Source: CALMEE01 sp041748315 (GTDB taxonomy: Bacteria > Planctomycetota > Planctomycetia > Pirellulales > Pirellulaceae). From it: a stretch of 64,000 nt of DNA. Location: the NCBI GenBank assembly GCA_041748315.1, contig JBGTDM010000154.1, positions 1-64,000 on the forward strand, given 5' to 3'. The translations under genes were made by a program, and so were the position numbers. The notes below the pieces were generated by a model. That model was not told where the DNA came from and did not search any database. It saw only the letters and a program-made list of their open reading frames with translations. Positions 1 to 9,402 of this stretch are shown here, piece after piece. Position 1 is the stretch's first letter; the number at the start of each line of letters is the position of its first letter.

Positions 1-1589
1 TCGCAATTGCAACGGCAGCAGTTGCGATTCAAGATGGAAACTCAGGAGTGAGCAATCCTTACTCAACCGGCTGGTCCCCACCCAAGCAGCATGCTGACCG
101 GTTCCAAAATACGTTGCGGTCCGGTTCAACAAAACCCAATGTGACCAACATTGAACGCCAATTGATGCCTGTGACATCGACGAGACAATTGAACGTGCAA
201 GATGGTTTTCTGCCTGGCGACCAGGATCCAGACCTTCCGGGATTTCCGGGAGTGCAACCATTTGATCCCCAAGTTGGATTGCAAGATCCAGCGTTTCCGG
301 ACATTCCCGGATCGCAAATAGAATCACAATTTTCCCGTCCCAATGTCCAGCTAGAGACGATCAATCCGGAATTAGCCGGTTGGAATTCGGCGTCGAATTC
401 TACCGAAAACAATCGGCTTGGCGACACGCTTCGCTCGAGTTGGGTCATGTTAAACGAAAGCGGCGGCATTAGAGGGGTCATTCAAAAACCCAATTTGGAG
501 CCTGCTGCCGACCAAGTGTTAGCCAGCATTTACCTATTGCGGGAAGGCCAAGTCATTGCAGAAACAACGGCAAATGCCAACGGAGAATTTTCATTCGACG
601 GTATAACGCCTGGCACGTTTGCCTTGGTGGCATTCAGTAAAACGGCTTTTGCAGCTTTCGGCTTCAATGCGATTCCATACAATGCCGCCGACCGTAACAG
701 TCCGGATTCGCTCAATATTCTGGCGGCCCCGCGGCAGGGTACGGTCATCTCGGAGTTGGTAAAAACATTGGCTCCAAGTGTCGCCTTTCGAGTCTATAGA
801 CTTTATGAGGTCGGCGAAGGTCCTGACGACCCGCCCCGTCTGTATGGGCATCACGGATTGAAGAACTATGCTCCCGCTGCGATTCCTTCAAGCGCGATCA
901 GCCACCAACCCGTCAAGTTAATTAATGGATCGATGACTGGTCGACTGCACCAGATCGATCATTTGACTGGGCGGCCAATCGATGTCCGAAACATCACGGT
1001 GCATTTCATTCAAGGTGCTGCCGTCGTTGCAACGACTCGAGTCGACAATTATGGCGTATTTCAGGTCAGCGGTCTTCAACCGGGGACTTACAGTGTCATT
1101 GCTGGAGGTCGCGACGGATTCGGAGCGATTGGTGTCGAACTGGTTAGCTCCTCGACAGGCAATTCCTCGTTGACTCCGCATGGCAACAATAGTAACGTCG
1201 ACGCCAAGCTAAGCACTAGCTCCGCAGCGAGATTCGTTTCGAACGAAACTGAGAACTGGTGGGAAACGCCCGCTACCGATGTATTCGACTTGACGCTGGT
1301 CACTCCAGAGACCATTGGTTGGATCAATCATTTCGTCAACAACCAGGCTTATCTGGAAGCGATCAATACACCGCTACCTCCGGACCCATATCCGTACTAT
1401 TATCCGAACATGCATGGATACGGCCAAGGATTGCATGGCTACGGCGGAGGGTATGGCGGAGGAGGTTTTGGAGGCGGGTTTGGCTTTGACGGAGCCGGTT
1501 TGGCTCTTCCTGTCGGCTTGGGCGCAATTATTTACAGCGCGATCGACGATGGGGATTCCGGAAGAGTCATCGCAAGCCCGTCAAAGTAA
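1..1589 (+). CDS. Exported protein with two carboxypeptidase-regulatory-like domains (5' partial)
   Basis: The reading frame is open to the first base of the window. The codons before the first in-frame GTG (position 48) read AIATAAVAIQDG, which looks like the end of a signal peptide, so the true start lies upstream. Two similar beta-sandwich segments are visible, at about residues 140-215 and 295-370 counted from position 48. Each ends in a GxFxxxGxxPGTxxxxA pattern typical of carboxypeptidase-regulatory-like (CarboxypepD_reg/SpaA-like) domains. The C-terminus has a tyrosine-rich and glycine-rich stretch (YPYYYP, then GGGYGGGGFGGG) and a hydrophobic segment. Such proteins are common at the planctomycete surface, but no enzymatic function can be inferred. 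A rho-independent terminator follows about 90 bases after the stop. Confidence 0.8.
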   Translation, partial: AIATAAVAIQDGNSGVSNPYSTGWSPPKQHADRFQNTLRSGSTKPNVTNIERQLMPVTSTRQLNVQDGFLPGDQDPDLPGFPGVQPFDPQVGLQDPAFPDIPGSQIESQFSRPNVQLETINPELAGWNSASNSTENNRLGDTLRSSWVMLNESGGIRGVIQKPNLEPAADQVLASIYLLREGQVIAETTANANGEFSFDGITPGTFALVAFSKTAFAAFGFNAIPYNAADRNSPDSLNILAAPRQGTVISELVKTLAPSVAFRVYRLYEVGEGPDDPPRLYGHHGLKNYAPAAIPSSAISHQPVKLINGSMTGRLHQIDHLTGRPIDVRNITVHFIQGAAVVATTRVDNYGVFQVSGLQPGTYSVIAGGRDGFGAIGVELVSSSTGNSSLTPHGNNSNVDAKLSTSSAARFVSNETENWWETPATDVFDLTLVTPETIGWINHFVNNQAYLEAINTPLPPDPYPYYYPNMHGYGQGLHGYGGGYGGGGFGGGFGFDGAGLALPVGLGAIIYSAIDDGDSGRVIASPSK

Positions 1590-1675
1590 CGGCTACCTGC
1601 ACCAGGTTCGCCACGACTTGAAGTTTCAGCATGACAAGCACCAAGATAGTATTGATCGCCGCAACGAGTAGTTTT

Positions 1676-1705
1676 AAAGCGAGTCCGACTGGGCTCGCTT
1701 TTTTT
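1676..1705 (+). terminator. Rho-independent terminator
   Basis: The arms AGCGAGTCC (1678-1686) and GGGCTCGCT (1691-1699) pair with one G-U wobble around a four-base loop and run into a T tract. It follows the exported protein ending at 1589. Confidence 0.8.
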
Positions 1706-1798
1706 GGAGAGTGCCGAGCATATCGATTCGCTGCGGGGTGCAAGTCCTCGTCCCTCGAAACCCGTTTACACGCGACCCATTCGTTTCTCGGTTCAATC

Positions 1799-1946
1799 TA
1801 ATCCTACAGCGCCGGCTCGATACAAAGCTGTAGGCCAGTCTTTCCAGGCTGACGCCGGTTGCCTGGTTTACCTGGTTTGTGCCAAACCGGGAGGATTTGG
1901 GTCAGCCTGGAAAGGCTGACGTACATACCTTGCGCTGTAGGACTAA
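1799..1946. repeat. Palindromic dispersed repeat, copy 1 (long form)
   Basis: The element begins TAATCCTACAGC and ends GCGCTGTAGGACTAA, so its ends are inverted repeats. It shares with the copy at 25055-25140 the blocks CCGGCTCGAT, CAAAGCTGTAGGCCAG, CCAGGCTGAC and GTACATACCT. This copy carries an extra ~60-base insert, including the palindrome GTCAGCCT-GGAA-AGGCTGAC. It lies between two convergent genes. No coding frame is supported. Confidence 0.7.
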
Positions 1947-1975
1947 TGATGGCCAGCTTCACGATGGAAACAGTG

Positions 1976-4735
1976 TCAATCCGAATAAACATGAGTACTT
2001 ACTTCTTTTGAAATCGGAACTGAGCGGTCTTCCGTTTTCAAACTCGCGACGACGACATGGTCACCCGGTTGAATTCCCTGGGCGTCGATCAAGAGTCGCA
2101 ACTCCTGGTTAGGGGTCAGTCGAGGAATGGGGGGAAATATTACCTGTTGGCCTCGAACTTCGTTTCCTTGCCCATCTTGAACTTGGCTGGGGCGAATCCC
2201 TGCCGGGAACTCGACCATCAATTGAACGTTCGTGGCGTCAATCGAACCTGAGTTCGAAACAAGCAGTTCATAGGTGACGGTTTTACCGACTTCGATCACA
2301 TCCGTGAGATCATCGATATCAAAAGACACTTCCGCAAGTTGTCGGACTTCCAGCATCTGCTGCGCCTGGCTTGCTTGTTTTAGATCTCCGCGGACCTGGA
2401 AGTCGATGGTTTGATCACCAGGTTGAATCGGGACGGTCGTGACTTCAATTCGACCGGTCTGGTTGGGTTTCAATTCCGTCAATCCCCACGTGACAGCGTG
2501 CGTTTGAGGATTGTAAACACCTTTATTATTAGTTTCCTTGAACTTTAAACCACGAGGAAGCGTCGCCACCATTTCCAGGTTGGTGGCAGAGGCTGTTCCG
2601 GTGTTTGAAATCGTGAACTGGTGAGTCGCATCACGGTTAACGAACCTCATCGTCGGTCCTTGGCCGGCAGCCATGATCTTGGGCGCAACAATTTCAATGT
2701 CGACGGTATCGGAAACTTTGAGATCACCCTGCGCGTGGGCAACCAGCAAGTTTCTGACGCTCCCCACCTTGGCAGCCTTAAGGCGCAACTGGACCTTTCG
2801 ACTCTCACCAGGTCGAAGATTACCCAAGGGATACTCCAGTTGGCGGAGACCACCGTTGAACTCCAGGCCATCCGGTACATCTTCCTGAATGATGACCGAT
2901 TCGGCGATTCCATTCCCCTTATTGTGTACAGTAATGTCAACGAGCACGTCTTCACCCAGTAAGACCCGAGCAGGCCCCTGAGCAGCCATGGTCAATTCCG
3001 GTTTGGTGCAAACCGTGCGGACGGATGCTGATGCCGCAAACACCACTTGAGCAACGCTTCCAATTTCACCCGGTTGCTTGGGCAACAACGTCATTTGAAT
3101 GCGATGCTCCTGGCCTGGTTCCATCGTACCCAAGTCCCACGCAATATGATCTCGGTCCGAGGAGGATGGTTTGGGCTCAGCGCTGATGAGTTCGGTTCCC
3201 AGCGGAATTCGGTCGTGAACTTGTACGTGGTTGGCCGGTACCCGGCCGACGTTGCGGATAACAATTTCAAATTTTGCTGGGCGATTAACTTGAACTTCCG
3301 GCGGAGCGAGTTTCTCAATTACCAAGGCCGGAGCTTGGACCCCCTCGATCACTCGATTACCTGGTCGATTAAGTGATTCTACAATGGCCGAAGGCAGGCT
3401 GCGATTTGACCGGTCGGCCCCCGCTGGAGTCGACAACGGATCGCGAGAGACACTCGTTGAAGCGGGGCTTGGTGGTCCACGAAAAGGCAAGGCTTGATCG
3501 GCGTCATCGGATCCGAATTGTTGTCGGTCAATTCCACCCTCCATCCTTGCTGGCGCGTTGTTGGAATCGCCACGCGGAATCGTCGTTGAAAAATCTGATG
3601 AGTCAGTGGATGGCCTGTTTCCGCTCGGATTCCGAGCGTGGAGTGAATTGCCATCAGAATTCTGCCGATCCTCTAAAGTGTTTACGATTCGAGACGGATC
3701 TGAATTGCGCAAGGTAGAATTATTCTCTGGATACGAATTTGGATTGGCGGGAGGCCCGCCCATCGAGCGATTGTCAGAATTCGACGTCGACATCGGTTGA
3801 GTATCGTTCATTGCCGATGTGTCTGGTGACCCCGTTGGCGGCATCGTTGGCGGCAACGATTTATCAGCGAAGAGGTTATTCGGACGGGGTTGATTTGTAC
3901 CAAGACTCGAAGGCTCTGAACCAGCGCCTTGTGGGTCGCCTCGAGAAGGGTTGTCGGTTTCTAAGGCTGGTGCTCGATTGCGTTCATTGCCCGAAACAAC
4001 AATTGGCGGGATGCTGAGCGGAGGGGTGGAAGTATTTTCTTGCCTTACCGATGAATTGGGTTGCGTATCGCCGGTTGATGAGTGCGAACCTCGATCACCA
4101 AAATTCGGACGAAGCGCTGGCAGTTCTTGGCTACCCGTTGGATCGAAGCGATTCGAGGAACCCTGAAGGGCTGGCGGCTCGCTGGAAAAATTGCGATGGG
4201 CCGGCATTGTACCATCCAGAATGGACTTGGCTGGATTGGCGTACTCTTGATCCGAGTCTTTGTTTTCCTGCTGATCGTCAAGATTACTCGGCTTTGAAGG
4301 AGTAAATTGCGACCGCGAGAAATTTGAGGGGATCGCGTTTAATGATGAACTTGGTGTCTGCATGTTTGCCAAGTTGGGTACCGTGGGGTTCGTGGATGGC
4401 GGCGAATTGACCGTAGGGTCACTTCCGGAGTTGGCTTCGACACGATTCTGTATCGGGACGGCTCGGTCCGCAAGCGGATTTGACGCCGGTTTTGGCGATG
4501 CCGGGGCAGGGTCGTTCTTTGCTGCTGGAGTTATCGACGACGGCGTCGGATTCAGCGGCGAGTCGATGCTGCTTTCGGCTTCCTCCCGCGCTGCATTTTG
4601 TTCCGCAATCTGCAGGTGTTTCTTGGCTCGAGTTGATTGGATAACAGCAAATGTTCCCAAGCCGATGAAGAAGCCGACGGCAAGCAGTCTCAGCCAAAAC
4701 GAGCGAGTAAATTTTAGTTTTCGTCTACTGGTCAT
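1976..4735 (-). CDS. Membrane-anchored DUF11 repeat protein
   Basis: A protein of about 919 residues. ATG 4735 is chosen because GGAG lies just upstream (ACGGAGAAAAGCTA) and it gives a basic N-terminus (MTSRRKLKF) followed by one membrane segment (WLRLLAVGFFIGLGTFAVI). The open frame extends 29 codons further upstream. About 450 residues of low-complexity Pro/Ser/Asn/Asp-rich sequence follow. The C-terminal ~430 residues hold four DUF11/COG1361-like beta-sandwich repeats with the recurring pattern 'xxVxNxGxxxAxxVxxxxxxPxGxxF ... LxPGxxxxxxxxxxxxxPG'. This architecture fits a cell-envelope protein anchored by its N-terminus with stacked Ig-like domains outside. Function is unknown. Confidence 0.85.
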   Translation of the reverse strand: MTSRRKLKFTRSFWLRLLAVGFFIGLGTFAVIQSTRAKKHLQIAEQNAAREEAESSIDSPLNPTPSSITPAAKNDPAPASPKPASNPLADRAVPIQNRVEANSGSDPTVNSPPSTNPTVPNLANMQTPSSSLNAIPSNFSRSQFTPSKPSNLDDQQENKDSDQEYANPAKSILDGTMPAHRNFSSEPPALQGSSNRFDPTGSQELPALRPNFGDRGSHSSTGDTQPNSSVRQENTSTPPLSIPPIVVSGNERNRAPALETDNPSRGDPQGAGSEPSSLGTNQPRPNNLFADKSLPPTMPPTGSPDTSAMNDTQPMSTSNSDNRSMGGPPANPNSYPENNSTLRNSDPSRIVNTLEDRQNSDGNSLHARNPSGNRPSTDSSDFSTTIPRGDSNNAPARMEGGIDRQQFGSDDADQALPFRGPPSPASTSVSRDPLSTPAGADRSNRSLPSAIVESLNRPGNRVIEGVQAPALVIEKLAPPEVQVNRPAKFEIVIRNVGRVPANHVQVHDRIPLGTELISAEPKPSSSDRDHIAWDLGTMEPGQEHRIQMTLLPKQPGEIGSVAQVVFAASASVRTVCTKPELTMAAQGPARVLLGEDVLVDITVHNKGNGIAESVIIQEDVPDGLEFNGGLRQLEYPLGNLRPGESRKVQLRLKAAKVGSVRNLLVAHAQGDLKVSDTVDIEIVAPKIMAAGQGPTMRFVNRDATHQFTISNTGTASATNLEMVATLPRGLKFKETNNKGVYNPQTHAVTWGLTELKPNQTGRIEVTTVPIQPGDQTIDFQVRGDLKQASQAQQMLEVRQLAEVSFDIDDLTDVIEVGKTVTYELLVSNSGSIDATNVQLMVEFPAGIRPSQVQDGQGNEVRGQQVIFPPIPRLTPNQELRLLIDAQGIQPGDHVVVASLKTEDRSVPISKEVSTHVYSD

Positions 4736-5239
4736 TAGCTTTTCTCCGTCAAGGCTTCCATGCGTTGACTTGTTAGGCCATTGCGCCCGATGAGGGGCAA
4801 TCGCCTGGGGAAAAGTTGTCACGACTTATCTCCACCGGCATTGACCGATGGATCTCCATATCGAGTGACACACTGCGATTGGTGTCCATTGTCGTGTTTA
4901 ATTCAAATTGACATTTCGCGCGGGGCGCGATTCGGACCGGGGGTTTTATCAGAACTGCCTAATTTTGCACAAGATCAGTGCTCGTTCTACTTGCAAAACT
5001 TTAGGAAAAAAATTCATTTTCTCCTCGCCGCCGGTTTGCTAGCAAAAACCATGCCGAGCACATTCACGTGACCTGCCCCCTTGAATGCAAGGGCTCGGGG
5101 GTGTTGGTATGGCTTGACCGCCCGCTTTGTCGTCCAAGACTCACGCGGTTGCGGTAATTTTAACGGGGTTCTTATTGGCTCGCTGCCAAATTCAGGTCTT
5201 AAGCATGTCCACGCGAAAAATTGCTGTTCGGTGATCCAA
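4736..5239. other. Spacer without a supported gene
   Basis: This holds the upstream region of the DUF11 gene. A 91-codon minus-strand frame (5014-5289) overlaps the 3' end of the basic-protein gene but has no recognisable features, so it is not called. Confidence 0.5.
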
Positions 5240-5560
5240 TTATTTTGAGTCGCGGCGACTTTGAGATCGCTTGTTGGTTGCGGAAACATGCCCCTTCAGT
5301 CTTTTGCCCCCCCCTTGCGCGACCTTGGTTTTTGTGCCAAGGCTATGCGGAGTTCGATTGTGTGCTGCGGTCTTTGACTTGGTCGCGGGGAGCGTGGGTA
5401 GGCTTTTGCCCCCAGGTTCATTGGTCTTAGGTGAGTCCGCTTCAGCATTGGCTTTGAGTATCGCGTCCTTTTTTGCCAACAGCTTTTTACGCGCTTTGGA
5501 ACGAGCTGGAGTGGTCACCTTTTTCGCGGCTGCATGTTTTGTTGTCTTTTTTTTGGTCAT
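5240..5560 (-). CDS. Lysine-rich histone H1-like basic protein
   Basis: A 106-residue protein made almost entirely of Lys, Ala, Thr, Ser, Pro and Arg (MTKKKTTKHAAAKKVTTPAR at the start). It has no hydrophobic core. The composition resembles bacterial histone H1-like DNA-binding proteins (Hc1/AlgP-type tails). An AGAGG ribosome site lies about ten bases before the ATG (AAGAGGCAGCAAGACA-ATG). Low-complexity composition can mislead, so the DNA-binding role is inference from charge alone. Confidence 0.6.
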   Translation of the reverse strand: MTKKKTTKHAAAKKVTTPARSKARKKLLAKKDAILKANAEADSPKTNEPGGKSLPTLPATKSKTAAHNRTPHSLGTKTKVAQGGGKRLKGHVSATNKRSQSRRDSK

Positions 5561-5607
5561 TGTCTTGCTGCCTCTTAAATGTTGGAGTTAAAGTCGAGTT
5601 TACTATA

Positions 5608-5874
5608 TCAGCGTTCGCCCAGTTGATCGTAGCTGTCAATCCCTTGTTTTCGAATTAATTTTGACTTTACCTGGTTAAGCTCTGCGCGAAAGATGGTACG
5701 TCTATCACGGGAGGTGTGTCTTGCCGCACTTCGCCGTTTGACGGTCGCGTTTCTGGCTCCGTAAAACAGCGCGCCACGTGTCCCGGACAACACGCGAACG
5801 ATTGCGAATTTTCCTAAATCGACGAATGTTAGCCCCTTGAGCCGGGTCGGCTGTGTCACATCGAGCTGTTCCAT
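5608..5874 (-). CDS. Small hypothetical protein
   Basis: An 88-residue basic ORF beginning MEQLDVTQPTRLKG, with an AGG four bases before the ATG. It lies 47 bases upstream of the lysine-rich gene on the same strand. No family was recognised. It is included because the start has a plausible ribosome site and no competing frame exists, but it could be spurious. Confidence 0.35.
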   Translation of the reverse strand: MEQLDVTQPTRLKGLTFVDLGKFAIVRVLSGTRGALFYGARNATVKRRSAARHTSRDRRTIFRAELNQVKSKLIRKQGIDSYDQLGER

Positions 5875-6094
5875 TGCCTATCAATGCTTAACGGTATGGC
5901 TTGAGCGCGAGAGACATCCATATCGACTTCGTGAGCTGAGTCACGAGATCGAATTTGTCCATCTCATGATAGCATATTTGATATCCGATCGTTGAAGGTA
6001 ATGATTAAGATTTGTGCTCAACGGATTAACGATTACCATCCGCATTCGAACAGATCAATCCCATCGAGGTGTGCCGCAAAACTGCACTTGCCGT

Positions 6095-7054
6095 TTAGTT
6101 ACATTCTTTCAGGCTGACACAGCGAAAGGGGGTGACAATGATGTGATCAAGGACTCGAATGCCTAGCACCGTTCCCCCCTCTTCCAGTCGATCGGTCACA
6201 GCCTGATCTTCGCGACTTGGCGTCGGGTCCCCAGAGGGATGATTGTGGACCAACAGGATTGACGATGCGGCGTCCTTGATCGCCGCTCGAAATACCTCGC
6301 GTGGATGTACCAAACTGGCGTCGAGGGTTCCCACGGAAACTTGGTGGGTATCGATGACCTGATTTTTGGTGTCGAGGGTGACAATGTGGAACTCCTCTTT
6401 GGTGGAATCATGGGCGAGGCGATAAAATCTCGATTGGCAAAATGCGATCGCATCGGCCGTACTTTTGATTTTGGTTGGAGCGCGATTCAAGTGCTTGATT
6501 TCTGTGATCCGACGCCCCAACTCAATCCCCGCCATGATCTGACAATATGCCGTGTTGGCAATGACCGAGCTGACCTCCTTTAATTCTCCCGGCAATGCAT
6601 CGAGAAGTTTGTCCATTTTCTCCTTAAATGCTTCTACAACCCGTTCGCCAGCTTGCACTGCCGATTCTCCCTGCCGTCCCGTGCGAATCAGAATGGCGAC
6701 TAATTCAGACAGCTTCAGACTTCTCGCTCCATAGGCAAGCAACCGCTCGCGGGGACGATCGCTCGCAGGCGCCGAATTCACCGTCAATCCACAAAATTTC
6801 TGTTCTAACCAATTGGACGTAAGAAGCTCATCCGGTCTCCGCTGCCATGTAAACGAAGGCTTGGTCGCCTGTTCACGTACCAGCCAGCCATCATCATGCA
6901 ACTGGTTAATAAATCGGGTGATGAATGCGGGAGTCTCGTGAGCGCACCGCAACTTGACATCATCCAGTTCAAAATAAGGTTGCTCAGCAATCACTTCGAC
7001 GACAGAACGGTATCGCTCAAGACGAGCAGAAACAACTTGATTTCCAACATTCAT
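6095..7054 (-). CDS. radC: RadC-like JAB/MPN domain protein with N-terminal extension
   Basis: A 319-residue protein. The C-terminal ~120 residues carry the RadC (UPF0758) MPN+ core: VHPREVF, then LLVHNHPSGDPTPSREDQAVTD (His-x-His plus Asp metal ligands), then LDHIIV near the end. The centre has the RadC helical region (RPRERLLAYGARSLKLSELVAILIRTG). Residues 1-95 are extra compared with the usual ~225-residue RadC. They read like a winged-helix module (FELDDVKLR...FITRFINQLHDDGWL). RadC proteins have been linked to DNA repair, but their biochemical activity is unsettled. No strong ribosome site is seen. A 73-codon ORF ends 13 bases upstream and may be cotranscribed. Confidence 0.85.
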   Translation of the reverse strand: MNVGNQVVSARLERYRSVVEVIAEQPYFELDDVKLRCAHETPAFITRFINQLHDDGWLVREQATKPSFTWQRRPDELLTSNWLEQKFCGLTVNSAPASDRPRERLLAYGARSLKLSELVAILIRTGRQGESAVQAGERVVEAFKEKMDKLLDALPGELKEVSSVIANTAYCQIMAGIELGRRITEIKHLNRAPTKIKSTADAIAFCQSRFYRLAHDSTKEEFHIVTLDTKNQVIDTHQVSVGTLDASLVHPREVFRAAIKDAASSILLVHNHPSGDPTPSREDQAVTDRLEEGGTVLGIRVLDHIIVTPFRCVSLKECN

Positions 7055-7067
7055 TGTTTCATTATTC

Positions 7068-7289
7068 TCAGCAAAAGTCAGATATCGGAACGATGGTTAG
7101 CGCGTTCGGCTTGGCGATTCGACACTCCGCAATCACGTCGGAGGCCATCACGGCTATCCATGGGTCGCAGTCAGTCTCGGCAAACAACAAATCCGCTAGC
7201 TGGGGCAACCGACTCAATTCTAGCGGCAACGGATTTCCCTTCAAACCAGGGTTGTCTTCAACAAGTCCGATCAATTCGAAAAAATGCAA
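7068..7289 (-). CDS. Small hypothetical protein upstream of radC
   Basis: A 73-residue frame with protein-like composition (LSRLPQLADLLFAETDCDPW and VMASDVIAECRIAKPNAL). It ends 13 bases before the radC ATG. The only candidate start is TTG, with AAGAGA a few bases before it. No family was recognised. The tight spacing suggests cotranscription with radC if the gene is real. Confidence 0.35.
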   Translation of the reverse strand: MHFFELIGLVEDNPGLKGNPLPLELSRLPQLADLLFAETDCDPWIAVMASDVIAECRIAKPNALTIVPISDFC

Positions 7290-7432
7290 AGATTCTCTTA
7301 TTGACCTGAAATTGCGGTCGACTTTATACTCTCCCGACTTGGAAAAAACACAAACAGTCCCCGATCACTCATAACTGTTGTCAGGATACGAGAGATTGGA
7401 TGAGTGGACGAAGGGTTTAAGGAGGAACCGAA

Positions 7433-9316
7433 ATGACTCGGAACATACTACGCATCCTGTCGGTATTGGCATTATCATCGCAAATCCCTGTTGGGTTATA
7501 TGCAAAGTCGATTTGCGTGTGGCTGGCAACGCTGACCCTTTGTCTGCCAGCGCTCGGACAAGGCGGGTCGACCCCCGGCAACAGTCCTCGTGCGTCCTCG
7601 GCGCCTCAACAGGACTCTAGCTCCATTCAAGTGATGGCGGTCGTCAATGGCCAGACGATCACTCGCGAACAATTGGCGCAACAATGTGCCATCCGCTTCG
7701 GCGAAGAAGTCCTTCAGAGCATGATGAACCGGATGCTGATCATGGGGGAACTTCAGCGGTTGGGAATCTCCATCAGTAACGAGGATGTGACGAACGAACT
7801 TCGTCGTCAAGCCGATAAGTATGGGCTCTCTTTGGACCGGTACATCGCGCTGATTGTCGAGGAGCGGCACATCTCGGTCGATAAACTTAAGAATGACATT
7901 ACATGGATGCAGTTGGCGCTGCGACGGTTGGCAGCCCAACAAATACAAGTCCAACCGCGAGAGATTGCCGAGCGATTGCAGTTTGAGTTTGGACCCAAGG
8001 TCCAAGTCCGCGCCATTGCCTGTAATTCGCGCGAAGATGCCGAGAATATTTTGGCCTACGTGAATCAGCGGCCGGAAGAATTCGGTCGAGTGGCCAAGGA
8101 GAAGTCGGCCGACACTCAAAGTGCGGCAGTTCGTGGCCTGCTTCCACCCATTCGCCGCAATATGGGAGAGCCCATTTTGGAAGAGGCTGCATTTAACCTT
8201 CAAGTTAACCAAATCTCACCTGTCATCGATGCGGGTGAGCAATTCATTATCTTAAAGTGCGAACAGCACTTCCAGGCTGTGAACTTGCCGCCAGAACAGC
8301 GCTCACTGACCGAACAGCGAATTGAGGAAGAACTTCGCGAGGAGAGGCTCGCTAGTGCCGCAACAGAATTGTTCAAACACTTGCAAGAGTCATCGGAAAT
8401 CGTCAACGTTTACAACGATCAGCAACTGCGCGAGCAAATGCCGGGTGTCGCCGCAACCGTAAACGGATCACCGATCACCCTCAACCGACTCTACGAGGAG
8501 TGCATTGCCATATTCGGGCGCGATGTGCTCAAAGCCGAACTCAACCGTTATGTTGTCATGCAGGAATTGCAACGGAACAACATCACGATTAGTGACACCG
8601 AAATTCAGGCCGAGATCGCCCAAGCAGCCAACATATTTGGATTTACCAATCCCGATGGCTCCACCGATATCGAGCGCTGGTTGGCCTACGTAACCAAAGG
8701 TGATCGATCGAAACTGGACATCTACATTCAGGACGAAGTTTGGCCCTCCGCGGCAGTCAGAAAATTGGTTGAGCCTTCAGTTCAAGTGACGCAGGACGAC
8801 CTGCAAAAAGGTTTTCAAGCCAATTTTGGCGAACGCGTCGAGTGTTTGGTCATCGTGCTCAATGATCAGAGGCTCGCTCAACGAGTCTGGCAGCAGGCAA
8901 AAGCCGATCCAAACGAAGAAGCATTCGGAAAACTAGCTAATCAGTATTCGATCGAGCCCATGTCACGTGCTAACAACGGGCAAGTCGCGCCGATACAAAT
9001 GTACGGTGGCCGGCCTAAATTGGAGGAAGAAGCTTTCCGGTTGCAAGCGGGAGAAATCTCAGGTTTAGTCGAAGTTGGACCCAACTGGGTCATCATGTTT
9101 TGCCAAGGTCGTACCACGCCGAGAGTTCAAGATTTTGATGCCGTCCGGGATGAACTCCACCGAAACATCTTCGAAAAGAAACTGCGGATCGCCATGGCCG
9201 AAGAATTTGATCGATTGACTCAATCCGCAAAGATCGACAATTTCCTTGAAGGAACTTCACAACCTGGCGCAAGGGCCGTCCAGTCAGCACGGCAAAATAT
9301 GCAACTGGAACGGTAA
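7433..9316 (+). CDS. Exported double-parvulin peptidyl-prolyl isomerase / SurA-like chaperone
   Basis: A 627-residue protein with a strong ribosome site (AAGGAGG at 7419, ATG at 7433). The N-terminus has hydrophobic export segments ending near LTLCLPALGQGG. Two tandem modules follow. Each has a SurA-type helical N-domain beginning 'VNGxxITxxxL' (about residues 67-190 and 340-460) and a PpiC/parvulin-like domain (about 190-300 and 460-570; for example VRAIACNSREDAENIL and ECLVIVLNDQRLAQRV, each ending with 'ExAFxLxxxxISxxxxxxxxxxIxxC'). The parvulin domains look divergent, so chaperone function may outweigh isomerase activity. It probably assists folding of exported proteins. The gene stands alone, divergent from radC. 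Confidence 0.85.
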   Translation: MTRNILRILSVLALSSQIPVGLYAKSICVWLATLTLCLPALGQGGSTPGNSPRASSAPQQDSSSIQVMAVVNGQTITREQLAQQCAIRFGEEVLQSMMNRMLIMGELQRLGISISNEDVTNELRRQADKYGLSLDRYIALIVEERHISVDKLKNDITWMQLALRRLAAQQIQVQPREIAERLQFEFGPKVQVRAIACNSREDAENILAYVNQRPEEFGRVAKEKSADTQSAAVRGLLPPIRRNMGEPILEEAAFNLQVNQISPVIDAGEQFIILKCEQHFQAVNLPPEQRSLTEQRIEEELREERLASAATELFKHLQESSEIVNVYNDQQLREQMPGVAATVNGSPITLNRLYEECIAIFGRDVLKAELNRYVVMQELQRNNITISDTEIQAEIAQAANIFGFTNPDGSTDIERWLAYVTKGDRSKLDIYIQDEVWPSAAVRKLVEPSVQVTQDDLQKGFQANFGERVECLVIVLNDQRLAQRVWQQAKADPNEEAFGKLANQYSIEPMSRANNGQVAPIQMYGGRPKLEEEAFRLQAGEISGLVEVGPNWVIMFCQGRTTPRVQDFDAVRDELHRNIFEKKLRIAMAEEFDRLTQSAKIDNFLEGTSQPGARAVQSARQNMQLER

Positions 9317-9402
9317 CCGGCCCCGTCGTACCCTTTCTTGGTGTGAGAAATTGGACGGAGCGGAAACGCTCCGCGAGTTATAGAATCACCCAACCCGCCC
9401 CC

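Noticed and set aside
5014..5289. 91-codon minus frame with AAGGGG close to its ATG
   Set aside because: It overlaps the lysine-rich gene by 50 bases, the ribosome site is too close to the start, and no protein features are visible.
7496..8212. 238-codon frame antisense to the parvulin gene
   Set aside because: It lies fully within a strongly supported gene with a perfect ribosome site on the other strand.
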